A stretch of 64,000 nucleotides of DNA from Stappia stellulata DSM 5886 (GTDB lineage: Bacteria > Pseudomonadota > Alphaproteobacteria > Rhizobiales > Stappiaceae). The translations under genes and the position numbers were made by a program. The stretch covers positions 57,589 to 121,588 of the forward strand of contig NZ_AUIM01000013.1 of the NCBI RefSeq assembly GCF_000423705.1. The letters are read 5' to 3'. The notes under the pieces were generated by a model. It was not told where the DNA came from. It saw nothing but the letters and a program-made list of their open reading frames with translations, and searched no databases. Positions 37,174 to 46,641 of this stretch are shown in pieces (within the stretch, counting starts at the first letter, position 1; every line of letters starts with the position of its first letter).

Positions 37174-37890
37174 ATGAGAGTTGCCGGTGTCGATGGCTGC
37201 AAGAAAGGCTGGATCGTCGTCACCCGCGATCTCGATGGAGCCGCAGTGCCGACCATCGCCGTCGTCCCGCAGTTCCGCGACATCCTCGCCGATGAGACAC
37301 TCGCCGTGATCGCCGTCGACATGCCGATCGGTCTTCCGGAACGCTCCGGGCCGAAAGGCCGGGAACCTGAGCGACACGTGCGCCCGCTGCTCGGCCAGCG
37401 CCAGTCCTCGGTGTTCTCCGTGCCCTCCCGCGCCGCCGTCTTCAGCAACGACTATCGCAAGGCCTGCGAGACAGCGCTTGCCACCTCCGACCCACCGAAG
37501 AAGGTCTCGAAGCAGGCGTTTTATCTCTTTCCCAAGATCCGGGAGATCGATGCGCTGATGACGCCATCGCTGGAGGAGCGCGTCTTCGAAGTCCATCCCG
37601 AACTCGCGTTCTGGCGGCTCAATGGGGACAGCGCCATGAGCCTGCCGAAGAAGGTGAAGTCACGGGCGAACCCGGCCGGACTGGACCAACGCAAGGCTCT
37701 TCTCGAGGCCAATGGTTTCGACCGCCCGTTCCTCGATCAACGCCCACCGAGGGGGGCCGGCGTGGATGACCTGGTCGACGCCTGCGTCGGCGCGGCAATC
37801 GCCGAGCGCATCGCCAAAGGCCGCGCGCAGGCTTTCCCGGACCCGTTCAAACGCGACGAACGAGGATTGCGCATGGCGATCTGGGCGTGA
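37174..37890 (+). CDS. DUF429 domain protein (RNase H-fold, predicted nuclease)
   Basis: 238 residues. MRVAGVDGCKKGWIVVTRDL at the start and VIAVDMPIGLPE soon after are the DUF429 signatures, with acidic residues placed as in RNase H-like nucleases. VFEVHPELAFWRLNG is another conserved block. Biochemical function is not established for the family. ATG 37174 is used; a TTG two codons earlier is in frame. Third gene of the ispG-pdxY transcript. Confidence 0.87.
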   Translation: MRVAGVDGCKKGWIVVTRDLDGAAVPTIAVVPQFRDILADETLAVIAVDMPIGLPERSGPKGREPERHVRPLLGQRQSSVFSVPSRAAVFSNDYRKACETALATSDPPKKVSKQAFYLFPKIREIDALMTPSLEERVFEVHPELAFWRLNGDSAMSLPKKVKSRANPAGLDQRKALLEANGFDRPFLDQRPPRGAGVDDLVDACVGAAIAERIAKGRAQAFPDPFKRDERGLRMAIWA

Positions 37891-37962
37891 GGGCCCGTCG
37901 GCGCGGTCCCGCACGGCCGGCCGCTGGAGGCACGGTCGGACGAAGCGTTCGACAATTGCCTG

Positions 37963-39132
37963 TCAGGGCTTTGCCGCGGGCACCGGGGCGTCGGGATCGA
38001 TGGCGCCCGGACCAGCCTGCGCCTTGTCGTCACCGCTGGAAAAGATCCGGCTGAAAAACCCGCCGCTCTTCTTTTCCGGCGCGGGCGCAAACGCGGTCTG
38101 GGATGCCCCCTGGTCCGCGGCGGGGACGGAAACCGGCGCCGCATCGGCTGTCGCGGTGGCAGTCGCCGGAGCATCGGCAGCAGGCGTCTCCGCAGCCTCA
38201 TCGGCATCGTTGCCGCCGCCGAACAGCGCGGCGAGTTGCGCCTTGCGCTTCTCGGCGCGGATTTCGGCCTCCGCGATCTGGCGAACCTTTTCCTCGTCGC
38301 GCTGCTGCATCTTGTTGACGGCAACCTCGACATTGTCGGGAATGTCGTAAGCCGGGCATTTCGCGGTGGCGCGGAACGGCACGCCCTCCACCAGCGGTGT
38401 GGCGTCGAAGACGTATTTCTTCTCGCAGACCTCGACCTTCGGCGGGACCTTGGTCACCTCGAAATGGTCATGTCCGCGCTTCAGCATCTGCCAGAAGGCA
38501 TAATGCTCGTTGTCCCGGTGCTCGGCCATGTTTTCCGCCGTCATGCGAAACGGAAAGGCCTGCACCTGGAAGGACCGCTGTCCGCCGGAAAAACTTTCGC
38601 GCGCGAGCGCGTAAATGTCCTGTACCTGGGCATCGGTCATCGCGTAGCAGCCGCGCGAGGAGCAGGCGCCATGCACCATCAGGTGCGAACCGGTGCGGTT
38701 GTAGGCCCGGTCAAAGCGGTTCGGATAGCCGAGATTGAAGGCGAGATGATAGCTGGAATTGGGGTTCATCAACGCCGGCGTGATCTCGTAGAAACCTTCC
38801 GGCGCCTGCCGGTCGCCTTCCTTGAACTTCGGCCCGAGCTTGCCCGACCACTTGCAGATTTCGAAGGATTCCAGAAGCGCATAGCGGCCGGACTTGGTCT
38901 GCTTCCAGACCTCAAGCTCCGATTCCTGCTTGAAAATGCGCAGCATGATCGGGCTCTTGGTATCCATTCCGAGCCGCGTGATCTCGCGCTTGACCTCGGA
39001 ACTGACCGGACGCTTGTGCTTTGGTCCGTAGCCGAGCTCATCCGCCTGGCAGGCTCCGAGCAGACCCGCCAGGGCCACCACCGCCACGGTTTTCCACGAC
39101 GCCCAGCTGTTACGCGCGATATCTTGCGCCAT
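37963..39132 (-). CDS. YafK-like L,D-transpeptidase family lipoprotein
   Basis: 389 residues. Lipobox LLGAC places the lipidated Cys at C28. The catalytic domain (about 50-260) holds H154 and C162 in MVHGACSSRGCYAMT. In E. coli the related DpaA/YafK releases Braun lipoprotein from peptidoglycan, so hydrolase activity is as likely as transpeptidation. The C-terminal 110 residues are a charged coiled-coil-like segment followed by an Ala/Pro-rich disordered tail. Confidence 0.87.
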   Translation of the reverse strand: MAQDIARNSWASWKTVAVVALAGLLGACQADELGYGPKHKRPVSSEVKREITRLGMDTKSPIMLRIFKQESELEVWKQTKSGRYALLESFEICKWSGKLGPKFKEGDRQAPEGFYEITPALMNPNSSYHLAFNLGYPNRFDRAYNRTGSHLMVHGACSSRGCYAMTDAQVQDIYALARESFSGGQRSFQVQAFPFRMTAENMAEHRDNEHYAFWQMLKRGHDHFEVTKVPPKVEVCEKKYVFDATPLVEGVPFRATAKCPAYDIPDNVEVAVNKMQQRDEEKVRQIAEAEIRAEKRKAQLAALFGGGNDADEAAETPAADAPATATATADAAPVSVPAADQGASQTAFAPAPEKKSGGFFSRIFSSGDDKAQAGPGAIDPDAPVPAAKP

Positions 39133-39323
39133 GCCGATTACCTGCCTCAGATTTCGCGCACCGCAATCTTGCGGCCCGTTCGATGGAAAAGGCTAGTCAC
39201 AGAGCGTTTACCATCCGTTACGACGGCAACGTCGGAGCGAGAAACGCCCTCAATAGTCAGGTGCTGACTCACAAATCTGGCGTTTTGGCGGCAAAGCGTC
39301 CGCTTCGCCGGCAGGCAGGCCGA

Positions 39324-40277
39324 TCAAAGGCTGCGGCCGATTGCCAGGAACTTCTTGCGCCGCTCCGCGCGCAGCGCGGCCGCATCCATGCTCTCGAGCC
39401 GCGCGAGCGCGGTATCGATGGCCTTGCCAGCCCGATCGACGACGATCTCACGGGCGCGATGCGCGCCACCCAGCGGCTCCTCGACGATCTCGTCGATCAC
39501 CTTGAGCTGCATCAGGTCCTGCGCCGTGATCTTCATGTTCGTTGCGGCATCCTGCGCCCGGGCGCTGTCGCGCCACAGGATGGATGCACCGGCTTCCGGC
39601 GAAATCACGGAGTAGATCGCGTGCTCGAGCATCGCCACATGGTTGGCCGTCGCGATCGCAATGGCGCCGCCCGAGCCGCCCTCGCCGATGATCAGCGCGA
39701 TGTTGGGAACGCCAAGCCCCAGTCCCGCGTCGGTGGATCGCGCGATGGCCTCCGCCTGGCCGCGTTCTTCCGCCCCGATGCCGGGATAGGCGCCCGCCGT
39801 GTCGACGAAGGAGATGAGCGGAAGTGCGAACCGCTCGGCCATTTGCATGATGCGGACCGCCTTGCGGTAGCCTTCCGGCCGCGCCATGCCGAAATTGTGC
39901 TTCAGGCGCGATTGGGTGTCGGCGCCCTTTTCCTGCCCCAGAACCGCAACGGAGCGTCCCCGGAACCGGCCGATCCCGGCGATGATCGCGGCATCCTCTG
40001 CATAGTTGCGATCACCGGCCAACGGCGTGAAATCCTCGAGCAGCCCGGCGACATAGTCCAGCGCATGCGGACGGTCGGGATGACGGGCCACCAGCGTCTT
40101 TTGCCAAGGGGTCAGCCGCGAGTAGAGGTCACGCAGCGCCTGTTCGGCCTTTTTTTCCAGCCGTTCGATCTCGTCGGACACTTCGACCGTCTCGCCCGTT
40201 TCGGCGACGGCGCGCAATTCATGAACCTTGCCCTGAAGGTCGGCGACGGGCTTTTCGAACTCGAGAAAACTGTGCAT
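39324..40277 (-). CDS. accA: Acetyl-CoA carboxylase carboxyltransferase subunit alpha
   Basis: 317 residues, the usual AccA length. FLEFEKPVADLQGKVHEL opens the protein. FVDTAGAYPGIGAEERGQAEAIA and IGEGGSGGAIAI are the acyl-CoA/biotin carboxyl transfer motifs. With AccD it transfers the carboxyl group from biotin to acetyl-CoA, the first step of fatty acid synthesis. It is monocistronic here; accD and accBC are not in the window. Confidence 0.96.
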   Translation of the reverse strand: MHSFLEFEKPVADLQGKVHELRAVAETGETVEVSDEIERLEKKAEQALRDLYSRLTPWQKTLVARHPDRPHALDYVAGLLEDFTPLAGDRNYAEDAAIIAGIGRFRGRSVAVLGQEKGADTQSRLKHNFGMARPEGYRKAVRIMQMAERFALPLISFVDTAGAYPGIGAEERGQAEAIARSTDAGLGLGVPNIALIIGEGGSGGAIAIATANHVAMLEHAIYSVISPEAGASILWRDSARAQDAATNMKITAQDLMQLKVIDEIVEEPLGGAHRAREIVVDRAGKAIDTALARLESMDAAALRAERRKKFLAIGRSL

Positions 40278-40440
40278 TGCAAGTGGGTCCAGGCGCTGTG
40301 CGGGAAGGGTCAGTCCATCCCGCGCGGATTGCGGCGCGACACTGGCGAGACCGGCCCGCCCTGTCAAGACATGCAAGCACGGGATCTGCAGCCCGAAATT
40401 TGCCGCCCCCTCCTTATCGGCAAGCCGAGGCCGACCCGCG

Positions 40441-41289
40441 TCAGCGCGCCGCCTGGTCCCGGCCTCCGGAGAAGTCCAGCTTGCGAGGCTCGACGACCAG
40501 CGTGCCGCGCTTCGTGCCCATGGACACGCGGTAGGGCACAAACACCCCGCCCGCGCCAAGCGGCGCAAGCCAGGCTTCCATCTTGCGATTTTCCGCCATG
40601 TATTTCACCGAGGCGCGCGAGGGGCGATGCCCCGCGACCGGGATCCAGCGCGCGGAACACACGACGACCTTGCCGTCATAGCCGCGCCCGGAGACATCCT
40701 TCATGCCCTTGTAGCTCAACTGGATGTCGAAACGCGTCCAGCCGTCGAACACCGAGATCCGGCGCTTGCAAACCGAGGCGTCCGGCTTGCCCCCCTTCGC
40801 CTTCACCGGCATCAGGATGGCGCTCAGCGGATCGACCACATTGCGCTTGTGCTTGGACCGCACCTTGATCCGCTCCGGATTTGGCTTAAACTTCGGCGTC
40901 ACGCGCATGTCGCGCACGCGTCCGGACCCTTGCGCCAGGTCGACGAAGAAATCGCGGTCGGCCGCGCGCGACGCCATCTTGTAACGCGCGGGAATGACGC
41001 CGCGGGAATTGACCCAACCCGAGGCCTCCGCTCCGCCCTTGCCGGTGGAAAACAGCGTGCCGATCCCGGCGGGTGCCATGCCGATCTTGGCGGAATAGGC
41101 GTTTTTCTGAAGAACCAGCGACAGCGATCCGCGCGCGATCTTGAAGCCCGAGACAGAGATATCGTAGACGCCGCCAAGCCGCGTCGTCTCCGCATGGACG
41201 GCGGATGCCATCGCGGCGAGCGCACCGCCGGCAACCACCGGAACGACAAGCCGCATGGAGCGGCGGAAGAGGCACATTACCCTGGACAT
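40441..41289 (-). CDS. DUF3108 domain exported protein
   Basis: 282 residues with a signal peptide (cleavage near VHA-ET). The mature part starts GGVYDISVSGFKIARGSLSL and contains SVFDGWTRFDIQLSYKG and DGKVVVCSARWIPVAGHRP, the DUF3108 pattern found across Rhizobiales. A periplasmic beta-rich protein of unknown function. It is divergent from rpmB. Confidence 0.85.
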   Translation of the reverse strand: MSRVMCLFRRSMRLVVPVVAGGALAAMASAVHAETTRLGGVYDISVSGFKIARGSLSLVLQKNAYSAKIGMAPAGIGTLFSTGKGGAEASGWVNSRGVIPARYKMASRAADRDFFVDLAQGSGRVRDMRVTPKFKPNPERIKVRSKHKRNVVDPLSAILMPVKAKGGKPDASVCKRRISVFDGWTRFDIQLSYKGMKDVSGRGYDGKVVVCSARWIPVAGHRPSRASVKYMAENRKMEAWLAPLGAGGVFVPYRVSMGTKRGTLVVEPRKLDFSGGRDQAAR

Positions 41290-41699
41290 CGGATCCTCAC
41301 ACGGCGCGCGGCCCTATCGGCCGGATACCACAACGCTTATGCCGCCGCCGGGACTTCCCGGCCGCTTGAAATTCGCGCGGACCCGCAGGCTTTGCAAATC
41401 ACGCCGGGTCCGGTGTACGAGTGTCACATCGCTACGGTAACCGCATGGTTAATGGACCGCAAATGATTGCCGTAGCCCGTCCGCATTTTGCATCGACGGC
41501 TTTTCGCCCGCGCGCGGCGCGCATGATGCCTTGACGGCGGCGGCTTTGCCCCTTATAGCAAGCCGACTTTTCATCCAATGCCGGCCGCGTGCGCCGGACC
41601 ACAGGGGTCCGCGAACGCTTGGCATTCCAGCAGCCGGGGTCTGACCCCGTCGTCGTAACCGCCCGCTCACAGATGCGGGCAAGAAACAAAAGGTGTCCC
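41290..41699. other. Divergent promoter region DUF3108/rpmB
   Basis: 410 bp. It holds the rpmB promoter described separately and an untranslated leader of about 135 bp whose folding was not resolved. AGGTGT lies just before the rpmB start. No coding frame seen. Confidence 0.45.
41531..41559 (+). promoter_or_regulatory. rpmB promoter
   Basis: TTGACG at 41531-41536 and TATAGC at 41554-41559 with a 17-bp spacer fit a sigma-70 promoter on the plus strand, about 140 bp before rpmB. Confidence 0.6.
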
Positions 41700-42002
41700 A
41701 TGGCCCGCCGTTGCGAACTGACCGGCAAGGACGTGATGACCGGCAACAACGTCAGCCACGCCAACAACAAGTCGCGTCGCCGGTTCCTCCCGAACCTGTG
41801 CAACGTGTCGCTCCTGTCGGATGCGCTTGGCGCAACCTACAAGCTGCGCGTCAGCGCCCATGCGCTGCGTTCGGTCGAGCACCGTGGCGGTCTCGATGCC
41901 TTCCTCCTGAAGGCGGCCGAAAGCGAGCTTTCGCCCAAGGCACGGATCCTGCGCACCGAAATCAAGCGTCGTCTGGCCGAGTCCGCCGCAGCCGCGGCCT
42001 GA
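41700..42002 (+). CDS. rpmB: Large ribosomal subunit protein bL28
   Basis: 100 residues, the length usual in alphaproteobacteria. [20 protein letters not shown] and [12 protein letters not shown] are the bL28 signature regions. It is a basic 50S protein. A strong terminator follows 90 bp later. Confidence 0.97.
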   Translation: MARRCELTGKDVMTGNNVSHANNKSRRRFLPNLCNVSLLSDALGATYKLRVSAHALRSVEHRGGLDAFLLKAAESELSPKARILRTEIKRRLAESAAAAA

Positions 42003-42091
42003 TTCTCGCCGCAGTGGCGTCACGACAGGGCGAGGACGCCCGTCGGGCCTGGCACGGCGGCACATGGCGGCGACAGATGTCGAGAAGATGC

Positions 42092-42116
42092 AAAGAGGCG
42101 CAACGCGCCTCTTTTT
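42092..42116 (+). terminator. Rho-independent terminator of rpmB
   Basis: A perfect 10-bp stem (AAAGAGGCGC with GCGCCTCTTT, loop AAC) ends in five T, 90 bp after the rpmB stop. Confidence 0.9.
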
Positions 42117-42225
42117 GCCGTTTTCGGAAGGCCGCCCGACCGATCGGGTTGCCTTGACCGGGTGACCGCCCCGGTCGATCCGCACACCGCGCGGGAGCGG
42201 CGGACCGGACCATGGAGTGTCGGAC

Positions 42226-42879
42226 ATGATGGATTTTCGCGAGTTTACCGCATCGCGCGCGCTGCAGGCCATCCTGGCGATGGCGCTGGTCGTCGTCGCC
42301 TCCAACATTCTCGTGCAATATCCGGTTTCCGGCACACTCGGCGGGGTCGATCTCGCCAATCTCCTGACCTGGGGCGCCTTCACCTATCCGGCGGCCTTTC
42401 TGGTCACGGATCTGACCAACCGCCGTTTCGGCCCGGCCGCCGCGCGCAAGGTGGTTTTCGTCGGCTTCGCCCTCGCCGTTATGCTGTCGATCGTGCTGGC
42501 CACGCCGCGCATCGCCGTCGCTTCGGGCTCGGCCTTCCTGTTCGCGCATCTGCTCGACATCCTGCTCTTCGACCGCATGCGCCGCATGAGCTGGTGGAAA
42601 GCGCCGATCCTGTCTTCCGCCACGGCTTCGGTGCTCGACACCGCGCTGTTCTTCGGCCTCGCCTTTTCCGCAGCCGCCACGCCGCTGCTCGGCTACGGCG
42701 ACGGCTTTGCAACGGATGCCGCGCCCTTCCTCGGCGTCTTTGCGCTGGAGGTTCCGCGCTGGGTCTCCTGGGCGGCCGGCGATCTTGCGGTCAAGCTTCT
42801 CGTCGCAGCCGCGCTGCTGCTGCCCTACCGGCTGCTGCTCGCCTATTTCGGCGCATCGACGCAGATTGGCCGCGCCTGA
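42226..42879 (+). CDS. Queuosine precursor transporter (YhhQ/VUT family)
   Basis: 217 residues with about six transmembrane segments. VSGTLGGVDLANLLTWGAFTYPAAFLVTDLTNRRFG is the vitamin-uptake-like/YhhQ signature. YhhQ imports queuine precursors for tRNA modification; queuine or preQ0 is the probable cargo. GGAG at 42214-42217 selects ATG 42226 rather than the in-frame GTG at 42217. Ends at a bidirectional terminator facing folD. Confidence 0.88.
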   Translation: MMDFREFTASRALQAILAMALVVVASNILVQYPVSGTLGGVDLANLLTWGAFTYPAAFLVTDLTNRRFGPAAARKVVFVGFALAVMLSIVLATPRIAVASGSAFLFAHLLDILLFDRMRRMSWWKAPILSSATASVLDTALFFGLAFSAAATPLLGYGDGFATDAAPFLGVFALEVPRWVSWAAGDLAVKLLVAAALLLPYRLLLAYFGASTQIGRA

Positions 42880-42916
42880 GGCGCCGCGCGGCTCCGACAC
42901 AGGCTCACGGGTTTCA

Positions 42917-42954
42917 AAAAAGCCCCGCGCGAGGATCGTCGCGCGGGGCTTTTT
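42917..42954. terminator. Bidirectional rho-independent terminator
   Basis: A 12-bp perfect stem AGCCCCGCGCGA/TCGCGCGGGGCT is flanked by A-run and T-run (AAAA, TTTT), usable by both the YhhQ-type gene and convergent folD. Confidence 0.92.
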
Positions 42955-42982
42955 CGGTTTGAAAACGGCCGTTCGCGTTCCG

Positions 42983-43879
42983 CTACATCGCGGGAACGGA
43001 AAGTCCGCGCCGGCGGCAGGCCGCCACCACCGTGTTCGCCAGCAGGCAGGCAATCGTCATCGGCCCGACACCGCCCGGCACCGGCGTGATCGCGCCTGCC
43101 ACCTCCACGGCCTCCGAAAACGCGACATCGCCCACCAGACGCGTCTTGTCCGGCCCCTTGTCGGGCGCGGGCACCCGGTTGATGCCGACGTCAATCACCG
43201 TGGCGCCGGGCTTGATCCAGTTTCCGCGCACCATCTGCGGGCGCCCGACGGCCGCGACGAGGACATCCGCGCGCCGGCAGACCTCCTCGAGGCCGCGGGT
43301 GCGCGAATGCGCCATCGTCACGGTGCAGTTCTCGTTTTGCAGCAACAGCGACACCGGCTTGCCGACCAGAATGGAGCGACCGAGCACCACCGCATCGAGA
43401 CCGCTCAGGTCGCCGCCGCGCGCCTCGCGCGCCAGCAGCACGCAGCCTTGCGGCGTGCAGGGCACCAGCCCCGGCGCGCCGAGCACCAGCCGTCCGGCGT
43501 TTTGCGGATGCAGCCCGTCAACATCCTTTTCCGGGTCGATCGCCAGCACCACCTGATCGGTATCGAGATGCGCAGGCAGCGGCATCTGCACCAGAATGCC
43601 GTCGACGCCCGGATCCGCATTGAGGGTCGCCACCAGGTCCATCAGATCGGCCTGGGACGTCTCCTCCGGCAGCCGGTGCTCGATGGAGCGCATGCCGCAC
43701 TCCTCGGTCTGGCGCACCTTGTTGGCGACATAGACCCGGCTCGCCGGATCGTCGCCGACGAGCACCACGGCAAGTCCCGGGGTGATCCCCGGCGCCGCCT
43801 TCAACCCGGAAACGGCCTGAGCGACCGACGCCCGCAAGCGCGTCGCGCGCGCCTTGCCGTCGATAAGGGAAGCGGACAT
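42983..43879 (-). CDS. folD: Methylenetetrahydrofolate dehydrogenase/cyclohydrolase FolD
   Basis: 298 residues. [14 protein letters not shown] holds the catalytic Lys region, [10 protein letters not shown] the substrate site, and [30 protein letters not shown] the NADP site. [13 protein letters not shown] is the C-terminal signature. It interconverts methylene- and formyl-tetrahydrofolate. The upstream neighbours on the same strand are DUF167 and YggT, forming a three-gene run. Confidence 0.96.
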   Translation of the reverse strand: MSASLIDGKARATRLRASVAQAVSGLKAAPGITPGLAVVLVGDDPASRVYVANKVRQTEECGMRSIEHRLPEETSQADLMDLVATLNADPGVDGILVQMPLPAHLDTDQVVLAIDPEKDVDGLHPQNAGRLVLGAPGLVPCTPQGCVLLAREARGGDLSGLDAVVLGRSILVGKPVSLLLQNENCTVTMAHSRTRGLEEVCRRADVLVAAVGRPQMVRGNWIKPGATVIDVGINRVPAPDKGPDKTRLVGDVAFSEAVEVAGAITPVPGGVGPMTIACLLANTVVAACRRRGLSVPAM

Positions 43880-43918
43880 GAAACCTCCGAAGAACTGAAA
43901 CCCTGAACCGGCCCCATC

Positions 43919-44254
43919 CTAGGCGGACGGACCGCAGAATTGGCGCAGACGTGCGGCAAGCATTTGCGCGTCTGCGTCAAGTTCGAGCATTTTGACCCTG
44001 GCCGTCGCGCCCGCGACCAGCCGAACGTCTCGCTTCGCCAGACCGAGCGACCGCGCGACCAGAGCCGTGACCGCGGCATTGGCGGCGCCCTTGTCGGGCA
44101 CCGCCCGCACGCGACAGCGCAACACGCACAGCCCGTCGTCGCGGATCTCGATCCCCTCGAGGCGGTCGTGCGCGGCTTTCGGCGTGACCCGCACCCGCAG
44201 CCTGAGGCCGCCGTTTGCAGCCGGCTCCCAGGGACGCGGCATGCGCGCGGTCAC
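43919..44254 (-). CDS. DUF167 (YggU) family protein
   Basis: 111 residues. LRVRVTPKAAHDRLEG and PDKGAANAAVTALVARSLGLAKRDVRLVAG are the DUF167 signature; the fold is known but the role is not. GTG 44254 is 7 bp after the yggT stop; ATG 44242 would shorten it by four residues. DUF167 beside YggT is a widely conserved arrangement. Confidence 0.88.
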   Translation of the reverse strand: MTARMPRPWEPAANGGLRLRVRVTPKAAHDRLEGIEIRDDGLCVLRCRVRAVPDKGAANAAVTALVARSLGLAKRDVRLVAGATARVKMLELDADAQMLAARLRQFCGPSA

Positions 44255-44261
44255 ACCCGGA

Positions 44262-44552
44262 TCAGAAGACGTTGGGGTAGAGATAATAGACGATGATGCG
44301 CTGGAGCAGGAAGATGCCCAGAAGCAGCACGATCGGCGAGATGTCGAGACCGCCCATGCTCGGCAGGCGCTCGCGGATCGGACGCAGCAGCGGCTCCGTC
44401 AGATTGTAGAGCACCTGCGCGATCATGGCGACGAACTGGTTGCTCGAATTGATCACGTTGAAGGCGAACAGCCAGGAGAAGATCGCGCTGGCGATGATCA
44501 CCCAGGTGTACATGTTGAGAATGATGAGAACGACGTCGAGAATGGCGCGCAT
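44262..44552 (-). CDS. YggT-family membrane protein
   Basis: 96 residues with two hydrophobic regions. [15 protein letters not shown] and [30 protein letters not shown] are the YggT signature. Relatives are linked to osmotic tolerance, SepF-like division clusters and thylakoid envelope proteins (CCB3). First gene of the yggT-DUF167-folD run. Confidence 0.92.
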   Translation of the reverse strand: MRAILDVVLIILNMYTWVIIASAIFSWLFAFNVINSSNQFVAMIAQVLYNLTEPLLRPIRERLPSMGGLDISPIVLLLGIFLLQRIIVYYLYPNVF

Positions 44553-44958
44553 GGGCGGGGAGGCTCCGGCTCGGTCCTGGGTTCCAATGACTGTTCTTCA
44601 TGTAACGGGAGCACCGCTTTCCCGCAAGCTCGGGAACGGCCCGCCAACACACGCCGCACGCTGCATTGGGACAGCTTCAGACCCGGCAGCCGGGACGTCG
44701 TGTGCAATGCGACGCCCAAAGGGGGCGGGCGCCGGGCACACGATGGCAACGGTCTGGCGCGATTCGCCGCTGCAACCGCTTTGGATCCGCAGCCTTTCAC
44801 CGTCGCCCGCAGCGCATCGCGCTGTTGCCTTTCCGGCCGCTTCATCCTCGCCGTGCGGCAAAATCCGGGCGATCGGCAACGACGGTGCCCCCGCGCGGGC
44901 GAGCCCCTTGACAGGAGCCCGGCCCCTCCCCTAAATGCCGCACACGCTCAAAGAGCGC
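44553..44958. other. Intergenic region before tRNA-Ala
   Basis: 406 bp between the divergent yggT gene and tRNA-Ala. Contains the tRNA promoter and presumably the yggT promoter near 44553-44640. Open frames here have no coding character. Confidence 0.45.
44908..44937 (+). promoter_or_regulatory. tRNA-Ala promoter
   Basis: A consensus TTGACA (44908-44913) is followed 18 bp later by TAAATG (44932-44937), ending 21 bp before the mature tRNA. Confidence 0.6.
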
Positions 44959-45034
44959 GGGGCCGTAGCTCAGATGGGAGAGCGCTGCAATCGCACTGCA
45001 GAGGTCAGGGGTTCGATTCCCCTCGGCTCCACCA
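44959..45034 (+). tRNA. tRNA-Ala (anticodon CGC)
   Basis: 76 nt with encoded CCA. Acceptor GGGGCCG pairs with CGGCTCC (one G-U). The anticodon stem CTGCA/TGCAG encloses loop ATCGCAC, giving anticodon CGC, which reads GCG. D and T arms are standard (AGCTCAG, TTCGATT). Confidence 0.96.
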
Positions 45035-45417
45035 AATTCCCACCGAAATAATTTTGCGAACCGAAACGCCAGGCTTTTGTTTGCCGCGCCTGTTCGGTGG
45101 CAGCTATACGGCTGCGGTCATTCCGGCCCGACGGCATCCCGGAGACCAACAGAGCAGCGGACATCCGCCGACCAATCACCGGAACCCGACGAAGCCATCG
45201 CCGCTCAAGCCGCGCTGACAACCTCGTGACAACCGACAAGGCCTCCGCTCAGGCTGCCCGCGCCGGGGACAGCAGGCCGGCCCCCGCGGGCGCGCCAGGC
45301 GCGACACCACCTTGTCATTCCAAAAGGCTTGAAACCACGCGCAAGTCCCGCGCTTGCCGCGGCTTGACGAGATGCAGACCGACGCAAGCCACGGCACTCC
45401 GGTTTACAGGGCCTCGC
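45035..45417. other. Gene-free interval after tRNA-Ala
   Basis: 383 bp between tRNA-Ala and the 3-prime end of the convergent sigma factor gene. No coding frame, hairpin with T-run, or repeat was recognised. Confidence 0.45.
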
Positions 45418-46287
45418 CTAGCCGCAATAGGCGCGCTTGTCGGGCTGGACCTTCAACAGCGCCTCGCGGAGCTTCTCGAGCGCCCGGCTCTCGATCTGGC
45501 GCACGCGTTCCTTGGAGATCCCGAGCTTGTGCCCGAGGGCCTCGAGGGTGGCCCCCTCTTCCGACAGACGCCGTTCGCGCACGATCCGCAACTCCCGCTC
45601 GGACAAAACGCCGAGCGCGCTTTCCAGCCACAACGACCTGCGTTCTGTGTCGATCGCGCCGCCGACCATTTCCTCGGGCAGCGGATCGTCCGACACCAGA
45701 AAATCCTGGCGGTCGGCGCTGGACCCGTCGGATTCCATCATCGGCGCATTCAGCGACGTGTCCGGGCCGGACAGCCGGGCGCTCATGGTCGCGACATCCG
45801 CGACCTTGACGCCCATCGTCTGGGCGATCTTGCCGACGAGTTCGGTTTCCGTTACCCGCGTGGTGCCGCTGCTCAGCTTGGCCCGCAGGCGGCGCAGGTT
45901 GAAGAACAGCGCCTTTTGCGTCGACGACGTGCCACCGCGAACAATGGACCAGTTGCGCAGGATATAGTCCTGGATCGACGCGCGGATCCACCAGGTCGCA
46001 TAGGTCGAGAAGCGCACCTCGCGCTCCGGCTCGAAGCGGGACGCCGCCTCCAGCAAACCGATATGCCCCTCCTGGATGAGATCGCTCATCGACAGCCCGA
46101 AGTTGCGGTATTTCGCCGCAACGGCAATCACGAGACGCATGTGCGAGAGGCTCAGTCGGTCAAGTGCCGCCTGATCGTCATTGTCGCGCCAGTCGAGCGC
46201 AAGTTGATGCTCTTCCTCGCGGCTCAGGTAGGGCGCGTTCATCGCCGCACGCACCAGTTCTCGACGATTTCCGGAAAGGTAGCTCAC
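45418..46287 (-). CDS. rpoH2: RpoH-type alternative sigma factor (RpoH2-like)
   Basis: 289 residues. Region 2 has MSDLIQEGHIGLLEAASRFEPEREVRFSTYATWWIRASI. The RpoH box region QKALFFNLRRLRAKL is present. Region 4 ends LEALGHKLGISKERVRQIESRALEKLREAL. The short N terminus (LSREEEHQLALDWRDNDDQ) and divergence from the main heat-shock factor fit the second RpoH of alphaproteobacteria, linked to singlet oxygen and stationary stress. GTG 46287 is chosen because GGAGG lies 8 bp before it; TTG 46293 is too close to that site. Confidence 0.9.
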   Translation of the reverse strand: MSYLSGNRRELVRAAMNAPYLSREEEHQLALDWRDNDDQAALDRLSLSHMRLVIAVAAKYRNFGLSMSDLIQEGHIGLLEAASRFEPEREVRFSTYATWWIRASIQDYILRNWSIVRGGTSSTQKALFFNLRRLRAKLSSGTTRVTETELVGKIAQTMGVKVADVATMSARLSGPDTSLNAPMMESDGSSADRQDFLVSDDPLPEEMVGGAIDTERRSLWLESALGVLSERELRIVRERRLSEEGATLEALGHKLGISKERVRQIESRALEKLREALLKVQPDKRAYCG

Positions 46288-46641
46288 GGTCAATACCTCC
46301 GCGCCGTTGCATTCTTACCCTGGAATACGCGCGGAGAGCTGGTTTGGTTCAGTTTTCCGCCGTAAAAATCGAGTAGGCGGTGCGCGCCTCGCGTATTGGC
46401 ACGCATCGATCCGCGACCGCCATTCCACAGAGTGCCCTGCCAACGCGATCAGAACCAATACGAGTTTGTAGTTCTGGCGATAAGTTTACTTGATGAATGT
46501 GCCGTTGGCGTGACGGTGACGCCAATGCCCACAACGGCGTCCGGCGCCAGGACGCCCTGCAAACGCACCCGACAACGAAAAGGCCCGGCGCAGGGCCGGG
46601 CCTTCAAGAATGCTTCGGCGAACCGAACCGGCTGAACCGCC
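46288..46641. other. Sigma factor promoter region and carD 3-prime end
   Basis: Contains the carD terminator (46576-46604), an A/T-richer block at 46445-46500 that may include the rpoH2 promoter, and its GGAGG ribosome site. A clear GGAAC-N16-CGTT EcfG-type promoter was looked for on the minus strand and not seen. Confidence 0.45.
46576..46604 (-). terminator. Rho-independent terminator of carD
   Basis: A 10-bp stem (46580-46589 with 46595-46604) runs on the minus strand into TT following the CCTT arm, 38 bp after the carD stop. Confidence 0.82.

Noticed and set aside
42118..42225. Possible preQ1 riboswitch before the YhhQ-type gene
   Set aside because: The leader was checked for the small preQ1 aptamer pattern and none was recognisable.
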